From NCBI GenBank assembly GCA_964575845.1, contig CAZNSX010000004.1, positions 62,001 to 126,000 of the forward strand: a DNA stretch of 64,000 nucleotides, written 5' to 3'. Both the position numbers and the translations under genes were made by a program. The notes beneath the pieces were generated by a model. The model was not told where the DNA came from, ran no database searches, and worked only from the letters and a program-made list of their open reading frames with translations. Every line of letters starts with the position of its first letter. Position 1 is the stretch's first letter. Origin of the DNA: CAZNSX01 sp964575845 (GTDB lineage Bacteria > UBA8248 > CAZNSX01). Positions 8,199-16,668 of the stretch are shown piece by piece.

Positions 8199-8420
8199 AT
8201 GCCAAAGGTGGACGATACCCAAGAGAATGCCGATATCTGCAAGAAATACTGCGGTGACTGCCCCTCTTACCCCAAGGGGGGAGGGGAATTTCTCTTCTGC
8301 GCCAGGAGCAAGAGCGCGAACCCTGGGGAGAAAAAGGGCTGCTACTGCCCCGAGTGTGATGTCTGGATGAAGTATAAGCTGAAAGGGGTCTACTTCTGCA
8401 TCGAGGGAGCGGAGTCTTAG
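8199..8420 (+). CDS. DUF2769-type Cys-rich small protein
   Basis: 73 residues with nine cysteines in the arrangement C-x3-C-x2-CPSY, FC, GCYCPEC and a final FC, which is the DUF2769 pattern known from archaea and anaerobic bacteria. It likely binds zinc or an iron-sulfur cluster; the role is not known. Second gene of the pair with the SHOCT protein and followed by a terminator. Confidence 0.75.
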   Translation: MPKVDDTQENADICKKYCGDCPSYPKGGGEFLFCARSKSANPGEKKGCYCPECDVWMKYKLKGVYFCIEGAES

Positions 8421-8467
8421 GGAAGGCTCCGACCGCAGCAGAAGAAATCTGTTTGAGGTGAAATCAG

Positions 8468-8510
8468 GGGGCTGGCCTCCCACGGGAAGGGGCGGGTCAG
8501 CCCCTTTTTT
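8468..8510 (+). terminator. Terminator after the DUF2769 gene
   Basis: GGGGCTGGCC pairs with GGTCAGCCCC (one G-T pair, 10 bp), followed by TTTTTT at 8505-8510. It lies about 50 bases after the stop codon at 8420. Confidence 0.75.
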
Positions 8511-8539
8511 ATGGGCCACCCAGAGCCCCCATAGCTTTG

Positions 8540-9379
8540 CTATTTCTCGCTTTCCTCCCAGGGCTTGAATATGGGAAGCTCCTCCCTATCGCCCCACTCC
8601 TTCCATGACCCCAGATAGTTCCTGACCCGGGGATAACCGAGAAGCCTCAAGGCCAGGTAGGTGTGGGCCGAGCGGTAGCCGCCCTGACAGTAGGCGACCA
8701 CCTCCTTATCGGGGGTAACGCCCGCTTCCAGATACATCCTCTCAAGCTCCGGGGCCGGCTTGAACGCGCCCTTGCTGTCGAGGTTCAGCTTCCATTCGAT
8801 GTGAACCGCGCCGGGAATGGCCCCTCCCCTCCTGGCCCTGATGAGCTTGCCCGACCATTCCTCATCGCTCCTGGCATCCACGACGGCCACGCCTTCCCTT
8901 CCCAGACGCTCCAGGATGTCCCCCGCCGTTGCCAGCCGCTCGGGCCTTCTCTCCCCCTTAAAGCGGGCTCTCCTGGGCGGCCTGGAGTCTTGGACCAGGG
9001 GGTATCCCCTCTCCCGCCAGGCCACGAGGCCCCCATCCAGAAGGTGCACGTCTATGTGGCCGAAATACTCAAGAAACCAGAAAATCCGGGCGGCGCTGAG
9101 TCCCGCCTCCTCCTCATAGATGACGACGCACCTGTCATGGTCCACCCCTTTTATCCCCAAGAGATACTCATACATCCAGGTGAAGGAGGCGAGCGGCTCC
9201 GGGCGGGTGTCGGGGAGGCTTATGCCGTAGGGGTCAAAGCTCACGGCCCCTGTAATGTGGCCCTGGGCGTATTCCTCGGGGGGCCTGGCGTCTATGAGAT
9301 GAAGTTTCGGGTCATTGAGCCTTTCCCAGAGCTGCTCGGGGGAGAAGAGGAGGTGGGGGTTCTTGTAGCCTTTTTCCAT
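8540..9379 (-). CDS. Two-domain sulfurtransferase (rhodanese/thiosulfate type)
   Basis: 279 residues, the normal length for tandem-rhodanese enzymes. The first domain (residues 10-130) ends in VVIYEEEAGLSA, without cysteine, and is structural; the second carries the active loop VAYCQGGYRSA with catalytic Cys at about 233. The loop CQGGYR differs from both the thiosulfate (CRKGVT) and mercaptopyruvate (CGSGVT) forms, so the sulfur donor cannot be read from it. No signal peptide. Divergent from the MerR-type gene, whose regulatory region at 9380-9511 it may share. Confidence 0.85.
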   Translation of the reverse strand: MEKGYKNPHLLFSPEQLWERLNDPKLHLIDARPPEEYAQGHITGAVSFDPYGISLPDTRPEPLASFTWMYEYLLGIKGVDHDRCVVIYEEEAGLSAARIFWFLEYFGHIDVHLLDGGLVAWRERGYPLVQDSRPPRRARFKGERRPERLATAGDILERLGREGVAVVDARSDEEWSGKLIRARRGGAIPGAVHIEWKLNLDSKGAFKPAPELERMYLEAGVTPDKEVVAYCQGGYRSAHTYLALRLLGYPRVRNYLGSWKEWGDREELPIFKPWEESEK

Positions 9380-9451
9380 CCGCTGAATTCCCTCTGGATT
9401 CGAGGCTCATTTAAATCATAACACTCGCGGCTGAAGATTTTAAAATTTTTC

Positions 9452-9486
9452 TTGACATTATTTTAAAAATAATTACATTTAATGTA
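9452..9486 (+). promoter_or_regulatory. MerR-type promoter with dyad in a long spacer
   Basis: TTGACA (9452-9457) and TTTAAT (9478-9483) are 20 bases apart, longer than the usual 17. A perfect 8-1-8 inverted repeat ATTATTTT-A-AAAATAAT (9457-9473) fills the spacer, and a second perfect repeat TACATT-T-AATGTA (9474-9486) covers the -10. An over-long spacer with a central dyad is the hallmark of MerR-family operators. With TACATT as -10 the spacer would be 16. Confidence 0.6.
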
Positions 9487-9511
9487 GTCATTTTTGAAAG
9501 TCACCCCATTT

Positions 9512-9946
9512 ATGCCTACCAATCGCCCCTACAATTACAAGCAAGTAATTGAAATCATTGGAATAACATACCGGCAGCTCGACCACTGGGATAGGGCCGG
9601 GCTTGTCAAGCCCAGCATCACAAAGAAACACGGCAGGGGGAAAAAGAGACTTTACTCATTCTCAGACCTGGTGGCCTTAGGAACGGCCAAGCAGCTAAAA
9701 GACCAGGGGATCCCCTTAAAGAAAATGAAAAAGTGCCTGAAGTTCATAAAAGATCGATTTCGGCCCCATGGTCATCCATTCGCGGAATTCCTAATTTTCA
9801 CCGACGGGAAAAGGATCCTGATGCGGGACCCTGAAGCTGAAGCGGTAGTCGATACCCTTAGGGGAGGTCAAATGCTCTTGGCTATTGGCGTGGGCGCTCT
9901 TGCTGAACAAATTAATGGAAAAATATTGAAAATCGGTTTATCCTAG
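9512..9946 (+). CDS. MerR-type transcriptional regulator
   Basis: 144 residues from ATG 9512; a TTG at 9494 would add six residues but would be almost at the transcription start. Residues about 5-75 form a MerR winged helix (YNYKQVIEIIGITYRQLDHW, then RLYSFSDLVALGTAKQLKDQG). The C-terminal 70 residues hold a small alpha/beta segment (IFTDGKRILMRDPEAEAVVD, then GGQMLLAIGV) rather than a coiled coil with metal-binding cysteines, so it is an atypical sensor. It probably regulates its own promoter and perhaps the divergent sulfurtransferase or the AT-rich genes downstream. No clear Shine-Dalgarno. Confidence 0.75.
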   Translation: MPTNRPYNYKQVIEIIGITYRQLDHWDRAGLVKPSITKKHGRGKKRLYSFSDLVALGTAKQLKDQGIPLKKMKKCLKFIKDRFRPHGHPFAEFLIFTDGKRILMRDPEAEAVVDTLRGGQMLLAIGVGALAEQINGKILKIGLS

Positions 9947-10045
9947 GGAAGGGCAAAAGAATTCTTACCCTATTGACAAACCCATCGGTGGCCAGAAGAG
10001 GCCGCTTTTTCGCTCAGGCGAGCGTAAGGGGAGGAGGCCGAGCGG

Positions 10046-11215
10046 ATGAGAGCTGTTTCTATTTCCCGAAGGCCAGCTGCCAAAGAACTAAAGTCTGCGG
10101 AGCCCTTTTTATATAAGATTCAACCAACATATGATATTAATGAGTCTTTCGTTTGGAATCTTCGTAATGGCCCCTTGTTCAAAGATGACCCTAACTCGTT
10201 GCCTAAGAGAGAGATCAAATCTAAACATAAATTCCTGAATTTCGAGTTAAATTCACGCCTAGGGATTCCTGCCGGCTTGTTGCTAAATTCAAAATGGGTC
10301 CGGCTATATTCCGATTTAGGCTTTGATATCTTGACATATAAAACTGTTCGCACGGAACAAAACCAAAGCCACTCATATCCCAACTGCTTGTTCCTCGATT
10401 TGAGAAGGCAGATACGTCAAGAAGAATTGAATAAGAAAATAATATTCTCCCCTAATTATAGCCCTAAGAGCATTCAAGAAATAAGCATAACTAATTCTTT
10501 TGGAGTTCCATCTTCTCATCCCGAAGAATGGCAACACGACGTTAGACAAGCAAAGCAAGCATTAGATGAAGGACAAATCTTAATCGTTAGTGTAGTCGGT
10601 ACCTTTGCAGAATCCAGCAATACAGAAGATTTTATTAGCGATTTTGTTCACTGTGCGGTTCTCGCCAAGCAAGCAGGGGCGGATATAGTCGAGTTGAATT
10701 TTTCCTGTCCAAATAGTCCCTCCTCGGAAGGAAATATATATTCAAATCCGCAGCTTTCGAGCAGAATATCGAAAATGGTCAGAAATCAAATTGGTTCTAC
10801 CCCTTTGTTTATTAAGCTTGGTTATTTTAGCGACTTTAACTTGCTTGAGCAAGTAATCAACAAGAATGCTCCCTATATTCAAGGAATCGTAGCAATAAAT
10901 ACCCTGAAAATGTCCATAGTCGATGCTGATAATAAGCCAGCTTTGCCGGGAGAGGGGCGAGAAAGTAGTGGGGTTTGCGGCGCAGCAGTTAAAGAACTTG
11001 GATTGCGAACAGTAGCTCAACTACTAAATCTCAGAAAGAAGTATTGTTATGATTTTAAGATCGTTGGTGTCGGAGGCATTATGACGCCCGATGATGCAGC
11101 ACAATATTTGAACCTCGGTGTTGATGCCATCCAATCCTGTACAGGGGCCATGTTTGATCCTTACTTGGCCTACAAGACACACAATTGTTTTAATGACACC
11201 GGATGGCAACTGTGA
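10046..11215 (+). CDS. Divergent dihydroorotate dehydrogenase-like flavoprotein (class 1 type)
   Basis: 389 residues, a TIM-barrel FMN enzyme. The barrel landmarks are in order: LGIPAGLLLNS and TYKTVRTE (about 75-110), ITNSFGVPS (about 150), ELNFSCPNSP with the class-1 active-site Cys (about 215), FIKLGY (about 253), AINTLK, then GVGGIMTPDDAAQYLNLG and a phosphate-binding TGAMF at the end. All FMN and orotate-loop positions I can place are kept, so it should be active. It is preceded by GGGGAGGAGG and is markedly AT-rich compared with the chromosome around it. No pyrimidine gene is near, and the following gene overlaps it; a role in a mobile accessory system rather than housekeeping pyrimidine synthesis is inference. 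Confidence 0.8.
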   Translation: MRAVSISRRPAAKELKSAEPFLYKIQPTYDINESFVWNLRNGPLFKDDPNSLPKREIKSKHKFLNFELNSRLGIPAGLLLNSKWVRLYSDLGFDILTYKTVRTEQNQSHSYPNCLFLDLRRQIRQEELNKKIIFSPNYSPKSIQEISITNSFGVPSSHPEEWQHDVRQAKQALDEGQILIVSVVGTFAESSNTEDFISDFVHCAVLAKQAGADIVELNFSCPNSPSSEGNIYSNPQLSSRISKMVRNQIGSTPLFIKLGYFSDFNLLEQVINKNAPYIQGIVAINTLKMSIVDADNKPALPGEGRESSGVCGAAVKELGLRTVAQLLNLRKKYCYDFKIVGVGGIMTPDDAAQYLNLGVDAIQSCTGAMFDPYLAYKTHNCFNDTGWQL

Positions 11216-11703
11216 TTTTTAGATTGCCCCTCCCAAACAATTTCACCTTCTCTACATTAAGGCACCGCCTTAAGGTTTTAGTGTCCTCAAATTATTTGCG
11301 CTTGGTTATAAACAAAGAGGATTTGAGTGGCGAAATTCTTGAGGGGCAATTCCAATTTGGCAAGCGAGATCAGATAGATAAGCTTAACCCCGAAGCGAGA
11401 GAGCTTGATGAAAGGAAAGACAAATCACCCCGCGCCTTCCAAAATAATAGAGGTTTATGGGAACGGACGCTGAAAGACGTTTTGAATGCAAAAAAGGCGG
11501 AATTGGATGCGATAGAAAATCCTATGTCTATTAAAGTTGAAAATAATATTTTAACTATCTCAAGGGAAAACATCAAATATTTACGAGGAACAACTGAATT
11601 TCAGGTCTTCTTTTATTACTTAGTACTCCATTTAGAGAAATTCTTTCAAGAAATATTTAAAGAAAAATTTAAGGCAGAGGACTTAGAAGTAATAATAATG
11701 TAG
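11203..11703 (+). CDS. Unknown protein coupled to the DHODH-like gene
   Basis: 166 residues; overlaps the end of the DHODH-like gene by 13 bases (ATG 11203) or by the 4-base GTGA if translation begins at GTG 11212. AT-rich like its partner. No recognised family. The N-terminal half is beta-rich (VIFRLPLPNNFTF, YLRLVINKED), the middle is charged and likely helical (ARELDERKDKSPRAF, WERTLKDVLNAKKAELDAIE), the end is aromatic (FQVFFYYLVLHLEKFFQEIF). No signal peptide. Tight coupling implies the product works with the flavoprotein. Confidence 0.7.
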   Translation: MATVIFRLPLPNNFTFSTLRHRLKVLVSSNYLRLVINKEDLSGEILEGQFQFGKRDQIDKLNPEARELDERKDKSPRAFQNNRGLWERTLKDVLNAKKAELDAIENPMSIKVENNILTISRENIKYLRGTTEFQVFFYYLVLHLEKFFQEIFKEKFKAEDLEVIIM

Positions 11704-11798
11704 GCTTTTAATGGGTTTCTTTTCTCCGCTTCCCTGAAGAGTAACAATTTATCCGAGATTTTATCCTATGATTAATTTTCTCTAACCCTTCCCGCTAG

Positions 11799-14258
11799 TT
11801 ATTTAGCCGTATTTGCCTCTCCTTCCCCCTCCTCCTCCTCCAGCCTAGCCAGAGCCGCCACACGGTCGCCCTCGCCAAGATGCATCAGCCTTACCCCTTG
11901 GGTCGCGCGGCTGTATGAGGGAACATCCCGGACGCTCGTCCTTATCACCTGCCCCTCTTCAGATATGAGCAAGAACTCATCATCAACGTAGACCTGCCTT
12001 ATCCCCACCACGGGTCCCGTCCTTTCGGTCAACTTGAGGTTTATTATTCCTTTTCCTCCGCGACGGGTTTTCCTGTAATTTTCAACTTCCGTCCTCTTGC
12101 CAAAGCCCTTCTCGGTGACGGTTAGGATGGTGTTTCCCGGGCTAAAGACAACCATCCCGATGACCTCGTCTTCCTTGGCAAGCCTTATGCCCAGCACCCC
12201 CCGGGCGGCCCTCCCCATGGGCCTCACCTCCCCTTCATGAAACCTTATGGCCTTTCCCTGGCGAGTCGCCAGGAAGAGTTCCCGGTCACCGTCGGTCTGC
12301 CGCACGGCTATGAGTTCATCCCCCTCATCCAAGAGCATCGCCCGTATGCCGCCAGCTCGGGGGTTGGAGAAGGCGGAGAGGGCGGTTTTCTTAAGGATTC
12401 CCTTGCGGGTGGCCATGACGAGGTAGCGCTCCGGCTCGAAGCGGCGGATGGGAAGCGTGGCCGTAAGGCTTTCGCCCGCCTGAAGCTGAAGGAGGTTCAC
12501 GATGGCCTTCCCGCGGCTGGCCCTTCCCGCCTGGGGCGCCTCGTGCACTTTAAGCCAGTGGCAGCGGCCGGTGTTGGTGAAAAAGAGCATATAGTCATGA
12601 GTAGAGGCGACAAAGAGCTGCTCCACAAAATCCTCCTCCTTCATGCCCATGCCCTTGATTCCCTTGCCGCCCCGGCGCTGACTCCGGTAGAGGGAGACAG
12701 AGTTCCTCTTGATGTAGCCCGACCGGCTCACCGTCACCACCATGTCTTCCTCCACTATCATGTCCTCAAGCGCTATCTCCTGTGCCCCTTCCTGGATCTC
12801 GGTCCTCCTCTCATCGCCGAAGCGCTCTTTAATCTCGAGGAGCTCCCCCTTGATTGTCTCCACGAGGAGTCCCTCCTCTGAAAGAACCCGCCTGAGATGG
12901 GCTATGGTTTTCTTGAGCTCCCCGTGCTCCCCTTCCAGCTTCTCCTGTTCAAGGGCCGTGAGCCTCTGCAGCCGCATGTCCAGGATGGCCTGCGCCTGGG
13001 GCTGGGTGAGCTTGAAGCTCTGCATGAGAGCCTCTCTCGCCTCCTCGGGGGAGCGGCTCCTTCGGATGACCCTGATTACGGCGTCGATCTGGGAGAGGGC
13101 CGCCTTCAATCCCTCGAGGATATGGGCCCTCTCCTCAGCCCGCTTCAGCTCGAACCGGCTCCTGCGGAGGACCACCTCCCTCCTGAACGTGAGGAAGTTC
13201 TCCAGGAGCTCCTTGAGGGTGAGAATCCGGGGTTGGCCATCCACAAGGGCGAGATTTATGATCCCGAAGCTTTCCTGCATCTGGGTGTGCTTATAGAGGG
13301 AATTAAGCACCGGAAGGTAGGATTCATCCTTCTTAAGCTCCACCACCACCCGGATACCGTCCCGGTCGGACTCATCCCTGACGTCGGCAATCGCCTCTAG
13401 TTTCCTCTCGTTCACGAGGTCGGCTATTCTCTCGATGAGCTTCGCCTTGTTCACCTGGAAGGGAATCTCGGTTATTATTATGGCCTCACGCTCCTGGCCG
13501 CCCCGCCGGAAAGTCTCCTTCTGGGCCCTGGCCCTCACCTGGATAATTCCCCGGCCCGTCCTGTGGGCCTCCAGAATTCCCCCCCTCCCGCTGATGATGC
13601 CCCCTGTGGGGAAGTCCGGCCCCGGAACGATCTCGCTCAGCTCCTCCACCGTGGCCTCGGGCTTCTCGAGGAGCATCACCAGGGCATGGACCACCTCGGT
13701 GAGGTTATGGGGGGGAATGTTCGTCGCCATGCCCACCGCTATGCCTGAGGAGCCGTTTATGAGGAGATTGGGGACGCGGGCCGGGAGCACCGCCGGTTCC
13801 TCCCGCGTTCCGTCATAGTTGGGGGAGAAGTCCACTGTCTGCTTGTCGATGTCCCGGAGCATCTCTTCTGCAAGGGCCGTCATCCGGGCTTCGGTGTAAC
13901 GCATTGCGGCCGGCGGGTCGCCGTCCACGGAGCCGAAGTTGCCCTGGCCATCGACAAGAGGATAGCGCAGGGAGAAATCCTGGACCATGCGGGCGAGTGA
14001 AGGGTAAACGATGCCCTCTCCATGGGGATGGTAGTTACCGCTGACATCTCCGGCTATCTTGGCGCACTTTCTGAAGCCGCGCGCGTGGGAGAGGCCAAGG
14101 TCGTTCAGGGTGACCAGTATTCGCCTGTGAACTGGCTTGAGCCCGTCTCGCACGTCGGGAAGGGCGCGGGAGATGATGACGCTCATGGCGTAGTCCATGA
14201 AGGAGCTTTTCATCTCCTCCTCTATGGCTACGGGAATGCGGCTCTCCTGGCTTTCCAT
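11799..14258 (-). CDS. gyrA: DNA gyrase subunit A
   Basis: 819 residues, full length. Catalytic Tyr121 lies in PPAAMRYTEARM; the GyrA box QRRGGKG is in the C-terminal DNA-wrapping domain, which distinguishes it from ParC. With GyrB it forms the ATP-dependent enzyme that introduces negative supercoils. The quinolone-determining loop reads GEGIVYP at 80-86, where E. coli has GDSAVYD (81-87), so both resistance-associated positions (Ser83 and Asp87) are Gly and Pro. AGGAGG lies 12 bases before ATG 14258. Unusually, gyrB is not adjacent but 7 kb away on the same strand. Confidence 0.95.
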   Translation of the reverse strand: MESQESRIPVAIEEEMKSSFMDYAMSVIISRALPDVRDGLKPVHRRILVTLNDLGLSHARGFRKCAKIAGDVSGNYHPHGEGIVYPSLARMVQDFSLRYPLVDGQGNFGSVDGDPPAAMRYTEARMTALAEEMLRDIDKQTVDFSPNYDGTREEPAVLPARVPNLLINGSSGIAVGMATNIPPHNLTEVVHALVMLLEKPEATVEELSEIVPGPDFPTGGIISGRGGILEAHRTGRGIIQVRARAQKETFRRGGQEREAIIITEIPFQVNKAKLIERIADLVNERKLEAIADVRDESDRDGIRVVVELKKDESYLPVLNSLYKHTQMQESFGIINLALVDGQPRILTLKELLENFLTFRREVVLRRSRFELKRAEERAHILEGLKAALSQIDAVIRVIRRSRSPEEAREALMQSFKLTQPQAQAILDMRLQRLTALEQEKLEGEHGELKKTIAHLRRVLSEEGLLVETIKGELLEIKERFGDERRTEIQEGAQEIALEDMIVEEDMVVTVSRSGYIKRNSVSLYRSQRRGGKGIKGMGMKEEDFVEQLFVASTHDYMLFFTNTGRCHWLKVHEAPQAGRASRGKAIVNLLQLQAGESLTATLPIRRFEPERYLVMATRKGILKKTALSAFSNPRAGGIRAMLLDEGDELIAVRQTDGDRELFLATRQGKAIRFHEGEVRPMGRAARGVLGIRLAKEDEVIGMVVFSPGNTILTVTEKGFGKRTEVENYRKTRRGGKGIINLKLTERTGPVVGIRQVYVDDEFLLISEEGQVIRTSVRDVPSYSRATQGVRLMHLGEGDRVAALARLEEEEGEGEANTAK

Positions 14259-14546
14259 TGGATAGGGTTTCCTCCTGGAAGGAACGGACGAGAAAGGGTG
14301 CTGAGGATCTTAAATTTAAAAGACTATTTTAGCAGCAAATACCTGAAAATACAAGGGAAATCATCCCTACGGCCCGGATGCGCAAAGTGTCAGCAATGGG
14401 CTCAGACGCGCTGAAGCCAGGCAAGCTGTGAAGGCGTGGAATTTCAGAATGCGGGACTTTTCTGCTCTGGGAGTCGCCCGCAGGACCCTCTCTCGGCTCA
14501 AGTTCGCCGCTCATACCTGCGGGGGCCTGGAGGCCGGCCCCCCGGA

Positions 14547-15530
14547 TCAGCCCCGCCCCAGCGTGGCGATGGCCGCGGATGCTATCCGCTCTGGGCTAGG
14601 TATGACGGTGTTCTCTAGGATATCATTATAGGGAATCGGCGAGTCGAGCGCGCCCACCCGGCCGGCGGGCGCATCCAGCTCATCGAAAGCCAGCTCGGTG
14701 ACCTGAGCTATGATCTCCCCGCCGAGCCCCCCTGTCAGGCAGGCTTCGTGAACCACGAGCAGCCGGTGCGTCTTCTGCACGGAGTTGACCACGGTCTGGA
14801 TGTCAAAGGGCCTGAGCGTCCTCAAATCTATCACCTCGGCCCCGATGCCCTGGCCTTCGAGCAGCTCCGCCGCCTGCAGGCACTTTTGGACCATGTAAGA
14901 GTAGCTGACAATGCTTATGTTTTCTCCCTTTCGTCTTATGGCGGCCTCTTTCAGGGGGACAGTATATTCTTCCTCAGGAACCTCTCCCCTTGTGAAGTAA
15001 AGCAGCTTGTGCTCGATGAAGACGACCGGGTTGTCATCTCTGATGGAGGATTTAAGAAGCCCCTTCGCATCATAAGGGGTCGAGGGAGTAACCACCATAA
15101 GCCCCGGCACGTGGGCGAACCAGGCTTCAAGACACTGCGAGTGCTGCGCGGCGTTGCCCCGGCCTCCGCCCTCCTGCGTCCTGAAGACGACGGGCACCTT
15201 CGCCTGACCGCCGGACATATATCTTAGCTTTGCCGCCTGGTTCACGATCTGGTCCATCGCGATTGTCATGAAGTCGATATACATTATCTCCGCGACGGGC
15301 CTGCAGCCCACAAGCGCCGCCCCCACCGCGCATCCGGCAATCCCCGCCTCAGAGATGGGGGTGCCGCGGACGCGACCGGCGCCGAACTCCTCAAGAAGGC
15401 CCAGGGTTACCCTGAAGATGCCCCCCAGAGGAGGACCTATATCCTCTCCTATGAGGAAGACCCTCTCATCCGCCCGCATCTCCTCGCGCAGGGCTTCGCT
15501 CAGTGCCTGGGAGAAGGTAAGCTCGCGCAC
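14547..15530 (-). CDS. 2-oxo acid/acetoin dehydrogenase E1 beta subunit
   Basis: 327 residues starting at GTG 15530, one base after the alpha-subunit stop, so the protein begins VRELTFSQAL as is normal for the family; an ATG at 15554 lies inside the alpha gene and is less likely. Contains the E1-beta TPP-binding GEDIG and QEGGGRG segments and the C-terminal transketolase domain (VVHEACLTGGLGGEI). With the alpha subunit it decarboxylates a 2-oxo acid or acetoin and passes the acyl unit to a lipoyl E2. No E2 or E3 gene is adjacent. Confidence 0.88.
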   Translation of the reverse strand: MRELTFSQALSEALREEMRADERVFLIGEDIGPPLGGIFRVTLGLLEEFGAGRVRGTPISEAGIAGCAVGAALVGCRPVAEIMYIDFMTIAMDQIVNQAAKLRYMSGGQAKVPVVFRTQEGGGRGNAAQHSQCLEAWFAHVPGLMVVTPSTPYDAKGLLKSSIRDDNPVVFIEHKLLYFTRGEVPEEEYTVPLKEAAIRRKGENISIVSYSYMVQKCLQAAELLEGQGIGAEVIDLRTLRPFDIQTVVNSVQKTHRLLVVHEACLTGGLGGEIIAQVTELAFDELDAPAGRVGALDSPIPYNDILENTVIPSPERIASAAIATLGRG

Positions 15531-15531
15531 C

Positions 15532-16497
15532 TCAGATCCTCGCGTAGATATCATCGACGACAGCGGCGGGCTCCGGCTGGGGGCTGGCGAGTGCGAACTC
15601 TTCGGCCTCCGCAATTGCCTGCCCCGCGCTCTCTACTATCTTGCCGTCACCATCCTCATCAAGGACGCCCCTTTCCATTAGCATCCGCTTCAGGATGACT
15701 ATGGGGTCCCGCCGTTTCCATTCTTCCAGCTCCCCATCAGGCTGATAGCCCCCGATATCGCCCATGTAATGGCCCTCGAAGCGATAGGTCTTCGTCTCGA
15801 TTAAGGTCGGGCCTTCGCCCTCCCGGGCGCGGGACACCGCCTGGGACACCGCCTCATACACGGCCAGGACGTCCTGGCCGTCCACGGAAACGCCCGGCAT
15901 GTCATATGCCGCGCCTCGAATCGCTATGTCCGGCTGGGGGAAGGCGGTACGGGTGGAAGTGCTAAGAGCATAGAGGTTATTCTCGCATACGTAGATGACG
16001 GGCAGCTTCCAGATGGCTGCGAGGTTGGCCGACTCGTGCAAGTTCCCCTGGTTTGCGGCGCCATCTCCGAAGAAGCAGACGGCAACCCGCTTCTCTCCCA
16101 TCACCTGAAACCCCAGAGCCGCTCCCGTGGCCAAGGGGATGCCACCGCCCACGATGCCGTTGGCACCCAGGATGCCTTTCGAGAAGTCGGCTATGTGCAT
16201 GGAGCCTCCCCTACCCCGGCAGTATCCCGTCTCCTTGCCCATGAGCTCGGCCATCATCCGGCGTAGGTCGGCTCCCTTTGCTATGCAGTGGCCGTGTCCC
16301 CGGTGAGTGCTCGTGATGCAATCGCCCGGCTCAAGGGCCATGCAGGAGCCTACAGCTACCGCCTCCTGCCCGATGCAAAGGTGGAGGGTCCCGCGCATGA
16401 GGTTCCGCTCATAGACCTCTCTGGCCTTGAGCTCGAAGTGCCTTATGGTCTGCATCCTGCGATACATCTCGACGAGCGTCTGGGCGTCAGGTTCCAT
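15532..16497 (-). CDS. 2-oxo acid/acetoin dehydrogenase E1 alpha subunit
   Basis: 321 residues, complete. TPP-binding motif GDG (in FFGDGAANQG) through CENN at about residues 165-195, the substrate-channel segment THRGHGHCIAKG, and the phosphorylation-loop region HYMGD. Sequence features (YRGRGGSMH-like CRGRGGSMHI) fit the pyruvate/acetoin dehydrogenase subgroup more than the branched-chain one. First gene of the two-gene operon. Substrate is not decidable from sequence; acetoin or pyruvate are the leading options. Confidence 0.88.
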   Translation of the reverse strand: MEPDAQTLVEMYRRMQTIRHFELKAREVYERNLMRGTLHLCIGQEAVAVGSCMALEPGDCITSTHRGHGHCIAKGADLRRMMAELMGKETGYCRGRGGSMHIADFSKGILGANGIVGGGIPLATGAALGFQVMGEKRVAVCFFGDGAANQGNLHESANLAAIWKLPVIYVCENNLYALSTSTRTAFPQPDIAIRGAAYDMPGVSVDGQDVLAVYEAVSQAVSRAREGEGPTLIETKTYRFEGHYMGDIGGYQPDGELEEWKRRDPIVILKRMLMERGVLDEDGDGKIVESAGQAIAEAEEFALASPQPEPAAVVDDIYARI

Positions 16498-16668
16498 AGC
16501 TATCGCTCTCTCTTAACGTTCCTTTCAGAAACGCTCAACGGTGGGTCTCCCACTCTGCGCCCGCCCCATTTTCCCCTGCCAGCTATCTTAGCAAAAGTGG
16601 GCGGCGCGCTAGGCAGAAATACTCAGCAATTATGCCACGGCCTTCGAGTGGTCTCCAGGCCAGATGCG

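Noticed and set aside
10011..10024. Hairpin CGCTC-AGGC-GAGCG before the DHODH gene
   Set aside because: Five base pairs only, no T-tract, likely chance.
14480..14520. tRNA-like T-loop string CGGCTCAAGTTCGCC
   Set aside because: No acceptor stem or anticodon arm could be paired around it.
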